This document shows, piece by piece, positions 47,030-60,401 of a stretch of DNA of 64,000 nt (positions are counted from its first letter, which is position 1; each line of letters starts with the position of its first letter). Source of the stretch: Zhengitettix transpicula (lineage: Eukaryota; Arthropoda; Insecta; Orthoptera; Tetrigidae); NCBI GenBank assembly GCA_037074705.1, contig CM073591.1, positions 72,398,532 through 72,462,531 of the forward strand, in the 5' to 3' direction. A program made the translations under genes and the position numbers. The notes beneath the pieces were generated by a model that was not told the origin of the DNA, ran no database searches, and was given only the letters and a program-made list of their open reading frames with translations.

Positions 47030-50000
47030 AATTAAAACTTCAGACTATTTATAGTTACTATAATTAAGTCTATTAAAGCTTCCGCTAATCCAAACACGTT
47101 AGCTCTATGCCAATGACTTGACGTGCCAAATGCTATTGAATTCACATCGAATAAACGGTCGAAAGAAAATCAAGCACCAGGACTGATATTATTTCACTGT
47201 AATCCGTTCCTCTTGTAATAAGAATAATTATAAAACGTTGCATTAAAATATTCCACTTCTTCGTACCTTAGACATCTCTGGAGTAGTAAGCCAAAGAGCT
47301 AGGCGAATTAGTCATTAACATAGAAACTCTACCGAGGTGGTTGACTCGGAACTCACTTCCGGTCATCGAACCCAAAGCCCACCTGACCTAGCTCAAGCTG
47401 CAAAGCAGTGGCTGTGAGGATCCGACAAAAGATTAATGATGGTCCGGAGTCCGTTTCCGCCAGCAGTATTACCGCCCAAGTAGAATGTTACACAATTGCT
47501 AAGATTCTCTGCCTGCACTCTTGTACTTAAACCATACGAACTCAGAAAAAATTGTAAGCTGTAGAAAAGTGTATGAAATAGCACCAAAGTACTTAATTAA
47601 TTTAACTGTTTCAAAATTTCTATTAATGTTCATAATGCGATTCCGTTCGGCGAATTACTATTTACTTCTGAAAAATGTGATGACGGAGCATAATTGAATA
47701 AATTTGTGGGGGAAAGTGGGGATGACTCAGAACGTAAAATTTATTTAAGGCATTTATACAGATATAAAATTTATTTCAGACAAATTTATTTATTACAAAT
47801 ATGTAATTATGAACTTTTTTTGTTCATTATTGGCGGCGTAATTCTGAGGCCGTGGCTGTATTATTGACGAGACTGCGGAACCAATAATGCTTGCTACCAG
47901 GGGTATTGTTGGCTAAGGTCAAAAATAGACGTACATAACTTAGCAGTTCAGTTGGTCATTAGAATTTTAACAGAGAGATTTACTCGGAGGAGAATGATGA
48001 GAGTGTGATTCAGGAGGCTGTTGATTGCATGTCTCCTGGTCACCAATATAAGGAGCGGAATGTAACGAGTAAACAGGAATCGGTCAGCGAGTGATGCTAA
48101 AATCTACAATTAAATAAGTCAGCAAGAGAAAGACGTCGGTAGCGTTTTAATATGTTCGCAAATAATAATAATAATAAACAGAATCAGAGCAAATGGCCTG
48201 CCAGTGAAAAGTGTTGAAAGCAAAATTACGTCTGCACAAACCCCAGAATCCCAGACAATGGTATGTAATACAAGCAAAATTTTTAATCGGTAAACTTTAT
48301 ATGTAAATATTTACCGTCAGATTTCCATCAGATTTAGATAACTTAATTAAAATTTTATAACTTTCAAGTTAAGAATAGTTTTTTATTGCTGTAAATTTCA
48401 TTTTTTTGTGCTATCTTTATTCCGATAGGCTCACAAAAGCCGAGGCAAAATAATAATATTCTTGTAAGTCAACGAAGACTAAATTTTGTTTTAAAATTAA
48501 TTTGTTATATCTTTAAAACTTTTGTTCAATTTCAACTTCCTTTAAACATTTCAATAGTGATTAATTCTGATTATTACTTTAACTGGCACTACAATGTGCA
48601 AGCTTATCTTCATATTAATTCGCCTATTTTAATTGATACATATTTTGGCGCCATAACGTGGGGCTTGTTAATTTTTATAAAGTTCAATATTTCAATTAAT
48701 AAATTATGTAGTCTTATCAAAAGAATAAAGTCCTCCCTGTCTTTTAATATAAACAGTAAAGAAATGATTAATTTAAATTACAGCTATATAGTCTTATTTT
48801 TTAAATTTATCATCACTTCCTCTACAAGGGCCTTCGATGGTTTCCATTCATATTCGTATTTAATGCTTATATATAGTTCATCATTGCCCATACCAAACGT
48901 TATATATAAATTTGAAGTTATAAAATTATATAGGACGGAGAGTCTTACATAATTTTTATGACCCCCGAATTTACGTAAAAGTAACTTGTCTGTGCGGAAT
49001 TTAATTAATCATCAATTAATGATGACGTAGTGTTGAAGGGTCTCCTATTCTTTCTGTTCAAGACAGGCACCTTATTCCTGAATTCGAGCTCACCTGCTTT
49101 CGTCCTTGAGCCATTAACTGGCTAAATGAGTTGCGCTTAGCTGTACAGTTATAGTCCTCACACCAATTTTTTTCCTTAACACCGATTCCTCAGATATAAA
49201 TGTGTTTTCATCTCCTCGGAATAACATAGAACTATTTCTTTACCGGGGACAAATGAAGGTTTAATAACTTTCTAATTAATTACTGAATTTTTTCATAAAG
49301 ATTTATACAATGAAATTTAGAGAAACTAAATAATTTTTTCTTAAGCTATTATAATACTGTTTGTACCTAAATAATTTTTGTTTAGAGAAAATTTTATGTA
49401 TAAAACGTGTATAAAGATCAAATTGGATAATGGTGAAAATATTTATTTGGCAGTTAATTTTTTCGGGAAATGGACAAATTCTACTTTTATTTCATAATCG
49501 GCATTATAAATTTATTAATAAAAATTGATTAACTCTTAGCCAGTATTTAAACATTTTCCATGCTTTCATAATTCATTATCTATTTTAATTAACGAGCGTA
49601 CATGTTAATAACACTAACAGTTTTAAAGTTACAATGTTTACCATCACATGATAAGGCTGCGTCAATATTCAGTCAGGACCTATTAACTTAACTTCCATAT
49701 AAGTATTAAAGTCCATTTAAAACTTAAAAATAATTTTTTAGAAAAATAACTATTTATTCATATAATAAATTATCATATTAACTACGATGTATCGTCCTGA
49801 AATTGGCAAATCTTCAAGTAATCACAATAAATAATTAGGGGATCTTTAAAACTTAACTTGAACATCGAACTGAGTCTGAAATTAAAGAAAAATAAATGAT
49901 TAAAACCAAGAGAACGTCAGATGCAAGGATTAAAATACCAAGTATGTATCTTACTCGCGATATCAATTATATAATAAATATAAAAATGGTAATTTTTCTT

Positions 50001-50400
50001 TAAAATTTATGTCTATGACTTGTATTTTACGAATGTCAGGGTTTTCACTTTAATTGTTATCTTTTCGGAGAATTTAATAAAATTGAGGAAAAAAGTCAGT
50101 ATTTAGTTTCATTATGTTGTTTTAACATTACGCAAGTCTGATTTTGCGCTGAACTGTTATTTATATACTGCATATTCACATTATTACATATTAGTGTCTT
50201 TAATTAATATGTTCGTAAAGTATAGTAACTGAAGTAAAATGAATCATAGAAACCATAAAACATTTCTATTTGGAAAACGTTTCTATTTTTCGCGGTGAGC
50301 TTATCTGTTGAGAACACTGGAAGTTCGATATAAATATACAAAGTGTTCTGCAGGCGACAAATTAAAGCATCCCAGTGTGCCAGACGCATGAGTAAATTTT
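47030..50400. other. AT-rich non-coding DNA
   Basis: A GC-richer stretch near 47340-47420 has a tRNA-like look (GGTCATCGAACCC) but no full B box on either strand. A 131-codon frame at 48557-48952 is I/N/S/L/Y-rich and likely chance. Nothing else recognised. Confidence 0.45.
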
Positions 50401-50405
50401 CTTAC

Positions 50406-50530
50406 AATATCAAACTGGAGGTTACGGAATAAACATTGGTCAAAAATATGCGCCCGCAGTTTTACTCTGACAGACTTATCGTCGTGTTTGCGAAGCCATT
50501 CATCAGCTTGTAGTACAATTCCATACATAA
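50406..50530 (-). CDS. candidate internal exon of unknown protein
   Basis: The minus strand reads MYGIVLQADEWLRKHDDKSV and continues RVKLRAHIFDQCLFRNLQFD. Its amino-acid composition is balanced and charged, unlike the hydrophobic chance frames around it. It ends at a donor-like GATATT|GTAAGAAAA (cut before 50405). A candidate acceptor, TATTTGAAG, lies just upstream of the ATG (about 50533). I do not recognise the sequence. It could be an exon of a host gene on the minus strand, part of an old element, or chance. Confidence 0.22.
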
Positions 50531-50534
50531 TTCT

Positions 50535-51850
50535 TCAAATATTTACTTGTTATATTTACCTCATTATTTATTTAATATGGGTGGCACAATTTAGGTAAAT
50601 AAGAGAATGACTGCGACATTATTTTGTTCAATACGTTAGACCAACAAATAGAATTTGAACTTTGTTTTTAAGATTGGCCGTGAAATGAAATTATTAATTT
50701 CCATTTGTTAATTATAGTATTGATTTTTAGACTATACATTACGTAGAAATTTTAAAAATATTATTGATATATATATTTTTTCGATTCGTACCTAGAGTTT
50801 CTGTTTCCAAACCACTGATGGGAATAATTATAATAATTGTATTTTAACCACAATCATGTATTGAGCTCATCCTTTAACTTCACATTCACCTGGGTGTTTT
50901 TTTATCCTAGTATTTATTATAAGTCGCTATAGTGAGAAAAATATTTTGTAAATGAATGTTTAAGAAGATCAACAACAAAGAAAATAGGAGTGTGATATAT
51001 TTGAATGAAAATCGGTTGATTGAGTACGTACATGTTTGAATATTTTGCGTTTGCCTTGAAAGCCGTTAAAATTCCTACGTTAATTCAATAGAAGAAAATT
51101 ATTAATAATTATTTAAAATAATTAAATTGGACATCAAAATACTTTTCAGCTTCCTGCGTTTGTCCGTAAGAAGGATATATAAATATGCAATTTAAATTGT
51201 AAATACCACGATACAAAAATTGTTATTTTACGGTAAAGACTAGTATTGTAAAAATATTATTTATTTTTCTGACAGTAATTGTGGTGAAGTCTGCCATAAA
51301 ATTCGTCCATGTAATTATTTGAAAGTTGGGTTAAGTATTCTTTACGCTTAGTGTCTACGCCCTCCTGATTACACTAGAGAAACAACATTAAAGCTTATAC
51401 AAACGTTGACGATTTATGTTGTGTAAATTTTTTTGTCTTACAGCGTAAACAACCAGTTCCCTGCTTTAATGACGGCAATGCTATTTAAACTGAAATAACG
51501 TTTGTTATATTATTACACCTATTTTGTATCTTTGTAATTAATAACCAAATTACATGGATATAATGAGAAATGACCTGTGATTCTGTAAGCGCAACTGTAT
51601 TTTACGAGACAAAGATAAAGCACGAGATAATGATTTCCTCGTGTAAGAGCAGTCGTGTGTCTCCATTTGTTACAGAACTTGAAAAGCATTCCTGCGATTC
51701 TCACTTTCGTTGGCCGAAGTGTGCCAAAGCAGGAGTAGCACATCCATAAATTTCGATTGTCATGTGATCTATTTTTTTTTGCATTCCATAAATTAGGCTT
51801 AGCTCAGCGATAACAATGAGGTTATGTCTAATAGAGATTTCCTTGTTTAG
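50535..51850. other. AT-rich non-coding DNA
   Basis: No recognised feature; frames under 75 codons. Confidence 0.5.
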
Positions 51851-51854
51851 AGTG

Positions 51855-51990
51855 CTGACAACAGATGGCAGCGTAAGCGGAAACAATTCTAATATGGCGG
51901 CGCCGCCCTCTGCCCAAACATGGTTCTAGTTTTGTCGTCTTGCCTGCAAGGGTCTCAACGAAAATCAAATCTATGAAACGGTGAGCGACT
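51855..51990 (+). promoter_or_regulatory. candidate promoter: CTCF-like and YY1-like motifs before a splice-donor-like site
   Basis: ACAACAGATGGCAGCG (51858-51873) matches the CTCF core at 12 of 14 positions. AATATGGCGGCGCCGCC (from 51890) contains the YY1-type ATGGCGGC. Further on, ATGAAACG|GTGAGCGAC resembles a GTGAG splice donor. GC content drops after it. This could be a first exon of a plus-strand gene; product unknown. Confidence 0.25.
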
Positions 51991-52959
51991 GTTTATTTGT
52001 GGGTGTTTCTTAGTGTGCCATGTGTTTACAGTATCTATGTGTTTTTGTGTGTACCGTATATTTTATCACTTCCCTTAGTAACAATTGAATTATTAAGGAA
52101 GGTCATTTGATTTTCTTTTTCATTTTTTCCAAAAGGCGATACTTTTCTTTCCCCCCTATGATTTAACTTTATGACTGTTGCCTTATTGACGTTAATTTCA
52201 GATTGTCTTTCATTATTCGCATGTTTTGTGGTATTTGTAAATTCCGTAAAAAAATGCGTAGGCCTACCTGTGCAGAATCTTTTACGTAGTAAATTGAAAT
52301 ATTATATAAAAAATATGTAACATTGACATATCCAAAAAAAGAATGCCCATATTCTGATTTGTGAAGTGACATTCATTTCGTCAAGAATTACGTAATTTGT
52401 TTTCTTTCGATAATCGCTTTGTCTGAAGGTTATCGAAATTGTTTTTAACTTACTCCGATTTATTCGTGGCGCTCCTTCACATGCATTTTCTTTTAAATGA
52501 CAAATTATCGCGAGGTTTTGGAATGAGAAATTATTGTAGCGTAAACTCAGATGAATGTTTCTACGCAGCTCTAAATTTTATGTTTCTAATCAAATCTGAT
52601 TGCAACGGTTATGAGCAAAAATAATTAGGATAATTATGAGTATGTTTAGTGACATTTTGAGGTTTTTTTTACTCGGTCTGTTAATGTCAGAGCGTATCGT
52701 TATATTTCATATTTTTCAACCGGATTTTTCTTCGTTCTTAAAAACGTTTAACAATTTTTTACTGGTACAAATAAGTTATATGGGCATATTTCTTCCCGCA
52801 TCTTTGATATCTTCCATCGATAGTCAAAATATTTTATATTTATCCCGTCCAAACTGTTTCAAGAAGATGTCAGTGCCTATTTTCTCCCTGTCCACCTAAT
52901 ATTGCGATTTGACCTGACCCTATTTATAGCAGCGTCCCTTTGTAAAAATGTAAAAGAGC

Positions 52960-53415
52960 TGTGTAGTGAGGCCACCACTGGGAGCGGCGGGGGCGGGGGG
53001 GTGCATGTGACAAGAGTCACGGATCGATAGCATACACCCTAAAGCCCCCCCACCTCCCCCTCACCGCCACCCCCGCGGCAACCTCGCACAATCCCGCTTT
53101 TGAAAACACCCCCTACTGTTTTCGGCCTTCAACAATCGGTGACATCTCAGGGGTTTTCGAGCAACGCCTACTGTCAAGAGCGCGCTAAAAATTACGTAAA
53201 TGTTTCAAAAATCTCGCGGGTGATTATCGACAATTTGATGCTTTAATAACTGCAACAGTCAGCGCATTTGTCCATGAATTATGGTGCCGTGCGGATCATA
53301 AACCCGATACAGTTGTCATGCGCGTGGATTACCCAGAAAATGATGTGCAAATTAACTTAATTCAGATGATGTGGATTTCGTGCTTTGAACCAATTACACT
53401 GCGTGCGCTGTTTTT
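52960..53415. promoter_or_regulatory. complex GC-rich to mixed segment, possible conserved non-coding element
   Basis: G-rich (GGCGGGGGCGGGGGGG) and C-rich (CCCCCCCACCTCCCCCTCA) strands lie about 60 bp apart. They are followed by complex, non-repetitive sequence with homeodomain/POU-like words (GTGCAAATTAACTTAATT; TGAATTATGG). No coding frame. The sequence complexity contrasts with its AT-rich neighbours. Function is inference. Confidence 0.25.
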
Positions 53416-54599
53416 TTTAATCACACGTAAGTAGATTTGAATTCTGCGTGATGCAAATACTTAAAAGGTAATTATTGTTGTTGGATGTTGAATGATTTTC
53501 TATAAATGTTGAAACTAAATATTCTCTTAATGACGCATGCTTTCGTTATTAGCTCGTCTTGAGCCTGTTAATTAAATTTAAGAACCATTCAAACGCGAAT
53601 TTATCCTTACGTATTCCTCCGTAAGGCAAATTCAAAATCACAATTTCTGTTAAAATATTTAACGAATATTTTTAAAATGTAATTTATTATTGGTTGATAA
53701 TCGGATTTTTTTTGCAGGAATCTATTGTTAATATTTACGAAAACGAGAATCGCGGACAAAATACCGAAAAATAATATTTCGAACGGCTTAACATTTTTTT
53801 GTGTACTTCTAAAAAATGTTTGCATTAATTCCGTTAATATTTTCATTTGCGATTGTTGCTTTCGCAATGTGCCAAAGGAATTTAACAATTTGTGAAGATA
53901 TCTGCTGTATCGCGACACAAACTGGATGATAAGTAATTATTGGGTTCCATTATTATATTTATGATCAAATAAACTTTTTACTACGTATTACTTTTCCGGG
54001 TATTTGATTACGATTTTAATAGGCGCAACTGCTTTCACTGGCATATTATTTCCTGACAAAAATGTGAAATTCAGTTAAAATAAAACATTTTTCGAGGATA
54101 AGTACGTTACTATTGTGTTAACCGTAATTCGTATACAAAAGATTGCAGATTCTTTGATAACAACTGTATACAAAATAATATATTCGGTGTACTTGTATTA
54201 TAATTTCAGTGAAAATGGCGCTTACCCAGATGAAATACTAATATAATTTATTTCTATTTTTAATATAAGGTTATTTACGTGTCTAGTCTGAATCTTACAT
54301 AAATGAATATTTTAATCATGCACACGTCGATAAATTTATTAGGATTGTTTAATTTTGTAAAAATGATACGCCATACCTATAACATTCCCATTTCCATATT
54401 TTTCTCTGTGTATTGGATTTAACTAGTTACATCGGATATATCTTGTCAATACTCGCCACTGAATATCGACACGGACACTCAGACTGGAGAAATCAATGAT
54501 ATCCAGTATTTCTGACAACAGAATAGTTTTCCAATATTATAGCGTTTAACAAGAGTTTAGTGGCACCTTACATTTTGTTGCCTACCTCCGAGTAAACCT

Positions 54600-54840
54600 C
54601 AATTCTGAACGCACGAAATCGCAATGAACGTTCAACAGGCACGTACGCACGCACAAGGCGAAGGTGACCTTGGAGGAGGATGCGTGCGGTGACGTCACGG
54701 GAACAGCGCTCCTGCGAGTCTCTGGAATTCAAAATGGCGCCACGCAACAGCAGCAGCGGAAGTAGGGGACCATGTGGAGGTCAATGCCGTTGACAGTCTG
54801 TTCCCTCTGCTCCGGCGTCACTCACTGTAACTGAATCCGT
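54600..54840 (+). promoter_or_regulatory. CpG-rich candidate promoter with CRE
   Basis: GTGACGTCAC (TGACGTCA at 54690-54697) lies in a CpG-rich stretch with ACGTACGCACGCAC. The YY1-like AAAATGGCGCCACGC opens a frame of only 19 codons (MAPRNSSSGS... to a stop). A downstream TCCGGCGTCACTCACTGT is present. It resembles a CpG promoter with a short upstream frame. No downstream exon identified. Confidence 0.3.
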
Positions 54841-55965
54841 GTGACAGTCGAACCTAGTCCCATGAAATCATTAATAAAAAAACCGGGAACGGTTGTCAAA
54901 ACAGATCCCAAACGGACGAGGAGTAGAAATGCTGGTCTTAAATTGTACACTGCTAAGTATTATTCAATTCTTATTTCAATGCATCAATTTTTCAAACTAT
55001 GGTCCGTTTCCAACTTCACTACTTCTGCTCTTAAAATGCCCTACGTCATCTACTCCCATCGGTTCATTTAAAGCTTCTATACTAAAAGACAGGGAAAAAA
55101 ATACATTTTCTAGTGCAAATACATTTGCAACTTTTAGAGAAAGGAAAGTTAAACAATGTCAAGACAGTAAATTGATGGACACTGTTACCTGTGTTATAAT
55201 TTATTAACTGTATATCTTAAGCCATAGTAATGTGTTTAAGCCAATAGCACTGTAAGACATAACTTAATTTTTAAAATAGTCAATGACAGCTAAAACTGAG
55301 CTAGTAAAGTAGTAAAGGAAAATTCTTTTCACAGATATAATAAATTGATGACTGGTTATCAGTTAGACTTTTAAATTGTTTATAATTATATTAGCTATGT
55401 GCCTGAGTAATTTATCGGGGTTGATTAGCCGCGTTAAAAAAAAGTCTCCTAATTTACAAAATCAAGCAAGGTTTTAAGAAATTGCTGTGTTTTCCTAAAT
55501 TGCTACCGCTGTTATTATTTAACCGCGATAATTGAGGGAATCATCCTTAACTTCGGTGCACCACTGCTTATTTTATGCAGTTAATTTTTCCATCGTAACA
55601 GTTAATGTTCCAAAATCGCCGTTTTTGTCTTAGAAAATGTTCAAACATTATTTTGTTTTCATAATAATGCTCATAGGAATTACCCATAAATATGTATTTA
55701 AAAATTGTCATTGCCCAATTTGAGCTGAGTATGTTTTTCACGGATTTGTTTAGTATCCTTAACTGTCTTTTACGTTTTCACACTGGCATTTATTTTCTTG
55801 GACAAAGCTTCAATGTATTTTTAATCTTGGTATACTTATATTTACGTTTATGTTTTAAGGGATCTGAAACCAAGACCACAAACCTTTCGAGTTTTCTCAA
55901 CTGAATTGTGCAGTTGTGTCACTTACTCCCCTATGTTACCTAGTTTTTTAGCATCTGAATAAAAA
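54841..55965. other. no gene seen
   Basis: Two overlapping frames of 76 and 104 codons (54841-55207) follow the CpG patch but resemble no family. The rest is AT-rich. Confidence 0.4.
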
Positions 55966-55971
55966 AACTGT

Positions 55972-56045
55972 TTCAAGAAACGTTGTGTGGTATTTATATA
56001 ATCACTTTTATTATCTGTATTTGGCTATTTTTCTTGTTATTAAAT
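55972..56045 (+). mobile_element. family A repeat, tail fragment
   Basis: AAGAAACGTTGTGTGGTATT, then TATATAATCAC and TGTATTTGGCTATTTTTCTT, match the terminal ~75 bp of family A. The CTGACGA side is missing. Confidence 0.7.
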
Positions 56046-56615
56046 TTCGTTTTGTTTGTCACGTTGATTTTGTTCTCGTTTCACAAGACAACGTTCGGGA
56101 ATATTTAGTTTAAACTTTTTTCGCTGTTATATAGGGCTGAAAGAAGGTTCTTGGCAAATCAAACTACATTCCGCCAAATTGAGACAAATTGACGAATGCT
56201 TGAGAACCTTTAATTTTTATGGAAGTTCCAATTTCAATAATTTATTTTCTTTTAAATAAAGCCACGAGAAGAACTTTAGCAGTCTCATCACCCATCATTT
56301 TGTAATCAAATAACAATTCAAAAGACTTTATTTATTTTGTTCAATACTCACAAGAAAATGCTGGTCCGGTTTTTATTAAACGTTGGCCGTTAGGAAGGTT
56401 TTCAGTGCCATCCACACCGAACAATTTTTCTCAGAAGCGGTAAATAATTTTGATGCTACCTTAAATTGTTCCAACACCATTTGAAAAAATTTTGAAACAT
56501 TCGTCATTAAAGTCCCAAAATTAGATCGTGAAGAATGTGTTTCAGTAAATTGTAAGTGAGCCAATGGTCAAGTCTGTTCAATATTTGGAGAAGGCTCGCA
56601 TGTGATCGGAATTCA

Positions 56616-56665
56616 ACAAGTGTAGATCAGTGGTCAGAGCGTCCTAGTCTGATCCGGATATTTTA
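56616..56665 (+). mobile_element. SINE head fragment (A box)
   Basis: TGTAGATCAGTGGTCAGAGC then GTCCTAGTCTGATCCGG has an A box (TAGnTCAGTGG) and D-arm-like continuation. The B box is lost, so it is neither a tRNA gene nor a complete SINE. Confidence 0.45.
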
Positions 56666-56669
56666 CTTT

Positions 56670-58125
56670 GTTTTTGACGGAATTTTTTTTTGTGCCTAGT
56701 AGTTTACCTATTGAATGTTTTGAGCATTGTAAGAACCGCTTTGGTTGCTCTGTTCCATATATTTGCTATACTATTTGAAGGACTATTCTGCCACCAGTCT
56801 GTAAGTATCTGAAATGTTCATCATTCCAGAGCTCATGAAGAGAAATATGTCAGAAAATGATATTACCGTCGGTTAATTTATTATTATCTGTGTCAGAAGG
56901 GGAGAAAGATGAATTTCTTTCTTATTTCCAGTTTCATATATACATATTTAAAATTGATTCAACGTATCATCTCTGCCCTACTAAACAGCGCCACTATTTA
57001 TACTATTTTGAGAACCAATTTAAGGTTATTTTCATCTTCTGATCTTTGAAGTGCCGGAAAATTTTTTTGATGATGTAAACACCATCACTGTTAAATATAT
57101 AATTGAAAATATGACCAGTTGATCTAACAAAATTAATATCGATTCGGCCTCCAAAAGAGAATGAGATTTGATATTCAACATTTTGAGTTGGGTTGCCTCT
57201 TGATCGAGTCTGTTGGTACTTTCAGAGGTTCACGCAGTTCCTTAAAAGGCTTGTTCAACGTCGTAAACAAATCGTTTGGCAATGAATCGGTGTAATTTAC
57301 CAAGTATAAGAGGAACATATATTAAATTATTTTTTTCAGAGGACTTTTAGGATGAACGACCGTATGCAGGTCTGCCGTTTTGATCGCCATATGTGATGCG
57401 ACACAAAACATGAAAATATTTTATACTTGACGATACCATGCACTATTCTACGAGACTATTTTACGATTGTTTCTGCCCCCGTCCACCAGAATACAAACAT
57501 TGTATGTAAATAAGCTGCGTAACCTCGCTGACAGAATGACTTCACTGAATGTAATTACCCGTCACGCTTGCCGGACCGGAAAATGAGAATATAACAAAAT
57601 ATAGGAAAAGACATAAAGCCTTTTTTACTTTTCACTGACGGAGACTTTCCCCTGAATCTCCTGTACATCGAAATTTCTGACTTCAATATTTTGATTTCAC
57701 GAAGCTCATGACTTCGCTAAGGAACCCTTATGGATTTTTTTTTTCGAATGGTTTGAATCATTTTGTTTTTAAACTGTTGCAACCGTCTTCATCCACTCGG
57801 GAGTGGCAAAGGTACCATAAAAAGCGTGGCGCAGAATTTTCACTGTGAAAGCGAGGAGAAATTTTTAGAATGCAATGGACGCCCGTGGGGGGGGATTTAT
57901 ATTTGTGTTCCTTTTATGCCCACACAGAGCTTCCCATTCACAAACAACTATTGTTTGAGTCCAGTCTCCAAAAACTGAAAAGAAGAAAGATAACAAAAAA
58001 GTACCCCCTCAAGGAAGTGAAACTAAATCAGTTGACGTCGATTTGTGAGTTTCTTTAAAAGTTTTCCGTTTGGATTTTTTCCGAGAGTTAACTTATTGGA
58101 AGCATTTTTCAGAACCTAATTTTCG
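56670..58125. other. no gene seen
   Basis: Mixed AT-rich sequence; the frames at 57763-58058 are short and unrecognised. Confidence 0.4.
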
Positions 58126-58169
58126 GCATTACATTCAAATTCCGTGTTCCAGTTCAGTTCGACATTAAT

Positions 58170-58315
58170 ATTGGTGTGACTTCTACGGTAACTTTTATCA
58201 TTTTCGTAATGGTTTCTTCATTGTCCGTTAGGAAAGATTCACGGCTATCTTTGAATCGCTCAATCCAACTGAAGTTGTCTTCAGCTAAAAGTAAGACTGA
58301 ATATAACATCTTTTC
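58170..58315 (-). pseudogene. possible mariner-like transposase N-terminal fragment
   Basis: The minus strand reads MLYSVLLLAEDNFSWIERFK then DSRESFLTDNEETITKMIKV. The FsWieRFKdsREsf..D...T..m pattern resembles the second helix-turn-helix and linker of mariner transposases (w-kRFkeGRe-v-Ddp-...). No GRP linker is visible and no TIRs were found, so this is tentative. Confidence 0.28.
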
Positions 58316-58319
58316 AGCT

Positions 58320-60400
58320 AAATTTCGACACCATCAACGAAGATAACATCCACAAGTCGCCAGACTGTACACCTAGGCTCCTCTAGCGTCGTAAGTTCGT
58401 ACTGCTGCTGATACTTAGCGGGAAATTCAAATACTTGCTACTTCTGGATTTAAAGTTTAGCCTACGATTATTTTTCATCAGAAAATATAACTAGGTAAAT
58501 TACAGACATTTGAATGAATATTCTCTAGTCGATAATACTAGGAAAGGGTTGAATATTATATAAAAAGTAAAATGAAGATAAAATGCTACAGGTTTCTGTA
58601 ATGCCTTTTTACATGCTCAGGCGATTCAAAAACGCAAGAGTTGTAAGAACAACACACAGCAACAACTTGGCAACATGTGTTGGGTTTTTAAGTAGATGTT
58701 TTTATATTTTAATTTGATGTATTTCACCGTTGCTTTAGGCCATAAATATCAGTTATTTAAATTGTCGATCTGGTGATGATTACAATCTGTCATAAGTGCT
58801 CATTTATAAAGAAAATTCAGAAAGATAGTCAGACCAGATCTGGATAAACTGAATATTGAGTATGTCCTGTCCAATATTGCATCGGTGCCAAAAATTCCCC
58901 ATACTCGTCCACAGATGTATTTTCGAGATTGTAAGGCTTTCGTCTCTTATGACGAATTCCTAAATTTCTTCGTTGTTTGATCTAATGTAAGTCTACACCA
59001 AGATTTAGTTTTATTTATTGATTACATTTGTTATCTACCGAGGAAATAGGACAAATCAAAGAATTATAACATACGTAGATAACAAACACGGCAAGGAACC
59101 ACATTAAATGAAAATACACAAATGAGTAACAACGATATCACACTTAAAAATCAGAACAATACATATAATAGAAAATTCAAAATAAGAAAACCGCAAATAA
59201 AAAATCTATACCAAATAGTTGATTTGAAAGGTGAAAACAAATTAAAAGTAATAGACATATAAGTGAAAAGAATTATATACTAACGGAAAGAGAAAAATTG
59301 TTAGAATAAATATTAAATACTTTTAAAATATTTACATTCAGTTGTCTTATTCACAGAAACACAAACAGAAATTTATTGTTTTCACTCATTTCAAGACTGT
59401 AACTTTTGGTGACAGGGAATCTCGCTCTCGACAAAGTTGTGATTAGTTGACGTCGGGTGTGGTATGAAATAAGAGAGAGGAAGAGAAAAAAAATAAAATT
59501 TATAAAGTATAAATATTTATTAAATATTACGATCACTTAGTCATTAATAATATCAATAAATAAACTGTTTCCTGACTGTTTAACAATTTAATTAACGGTG
59601 GATTACGCACCACATACTTTTATATTTATTAATAAATACTCTAAAATTATTGCTGTTTTTATATCCGTCAGTAGACTTAAATAGCTTCATCCCGGAATAA
59701 TGAATGTTGGTACTGATGAAGTTTAGTCGTCAGATCCCAGGTTCAAGTGATTTCTAGTTTCACATTCATGTCTCCTTCCGTTAGTCAAATACAGATTTTT
59801 AAAAATCATTGTATTGTATACTTTATATCTAGTTTATCTTATATTTGACCAATTATAAGCTGACATATTTTATATTTTTGCCTTGGAATGCGTTGTCTGG
59901 TCAACATATATTCTAAAGAGGAACTAACCGATATTGGAATCCAATCCGGGGTTATGGATGTCGCCGAGTTTAATTGTAAACATTTTTGCGGTTAAGTTGA
60001 ACTACTGCCCTATGTGTGTATCACGGTATGAAGAGAGAAACATAGACAGAATAATGGTTCCCCGTTTCGTACTGACTTCTGACTTTTCCCGAATATTTTT
60101 GAGCGAATACTGAAACAAGTTGTCATAATAGAAACAGGATTATTCTGAGACATAATGGAGTAGTATCTGTTTGCTGATCTCAAGGTAACTTCTGAGTACG
60201 TCAATTATAAATTATCTTTTTTTTTGTAATTTCATGCAACTTGAAAATGCTGAAGGAACAATTTATAATTAGAATCCGACGAGACCATTATTCACGTTAT
60301 CTTTTTGGTAGATTACTGTGTTAGAAGGGAAACCGGCAAATGTTTAACACATGTACTGTTATCTAACGAATTTTGTCAGCTATCAATTAAAAACGTCGAA
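58320..60400. other. AT-rich non-coding DNA
   Basis: No gene or repeat with clear ends recognised. Confidence 0.5.
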
Positions 60401-60401
60401 A

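Noticed and set aside
48557..48952. 131-codon plus-strand frame
   Set aside because: Low-complexity I/N/S/L/Y composition in AT-rich DNA; no signal peptide or domain pattern that I trust.
53607..53918. 103-codon minus-strand frame (MSRYSRYLHKLL...)
   Set aside because: No homology I recognise and no splice or start context; AT-rich chance frame is simpler.
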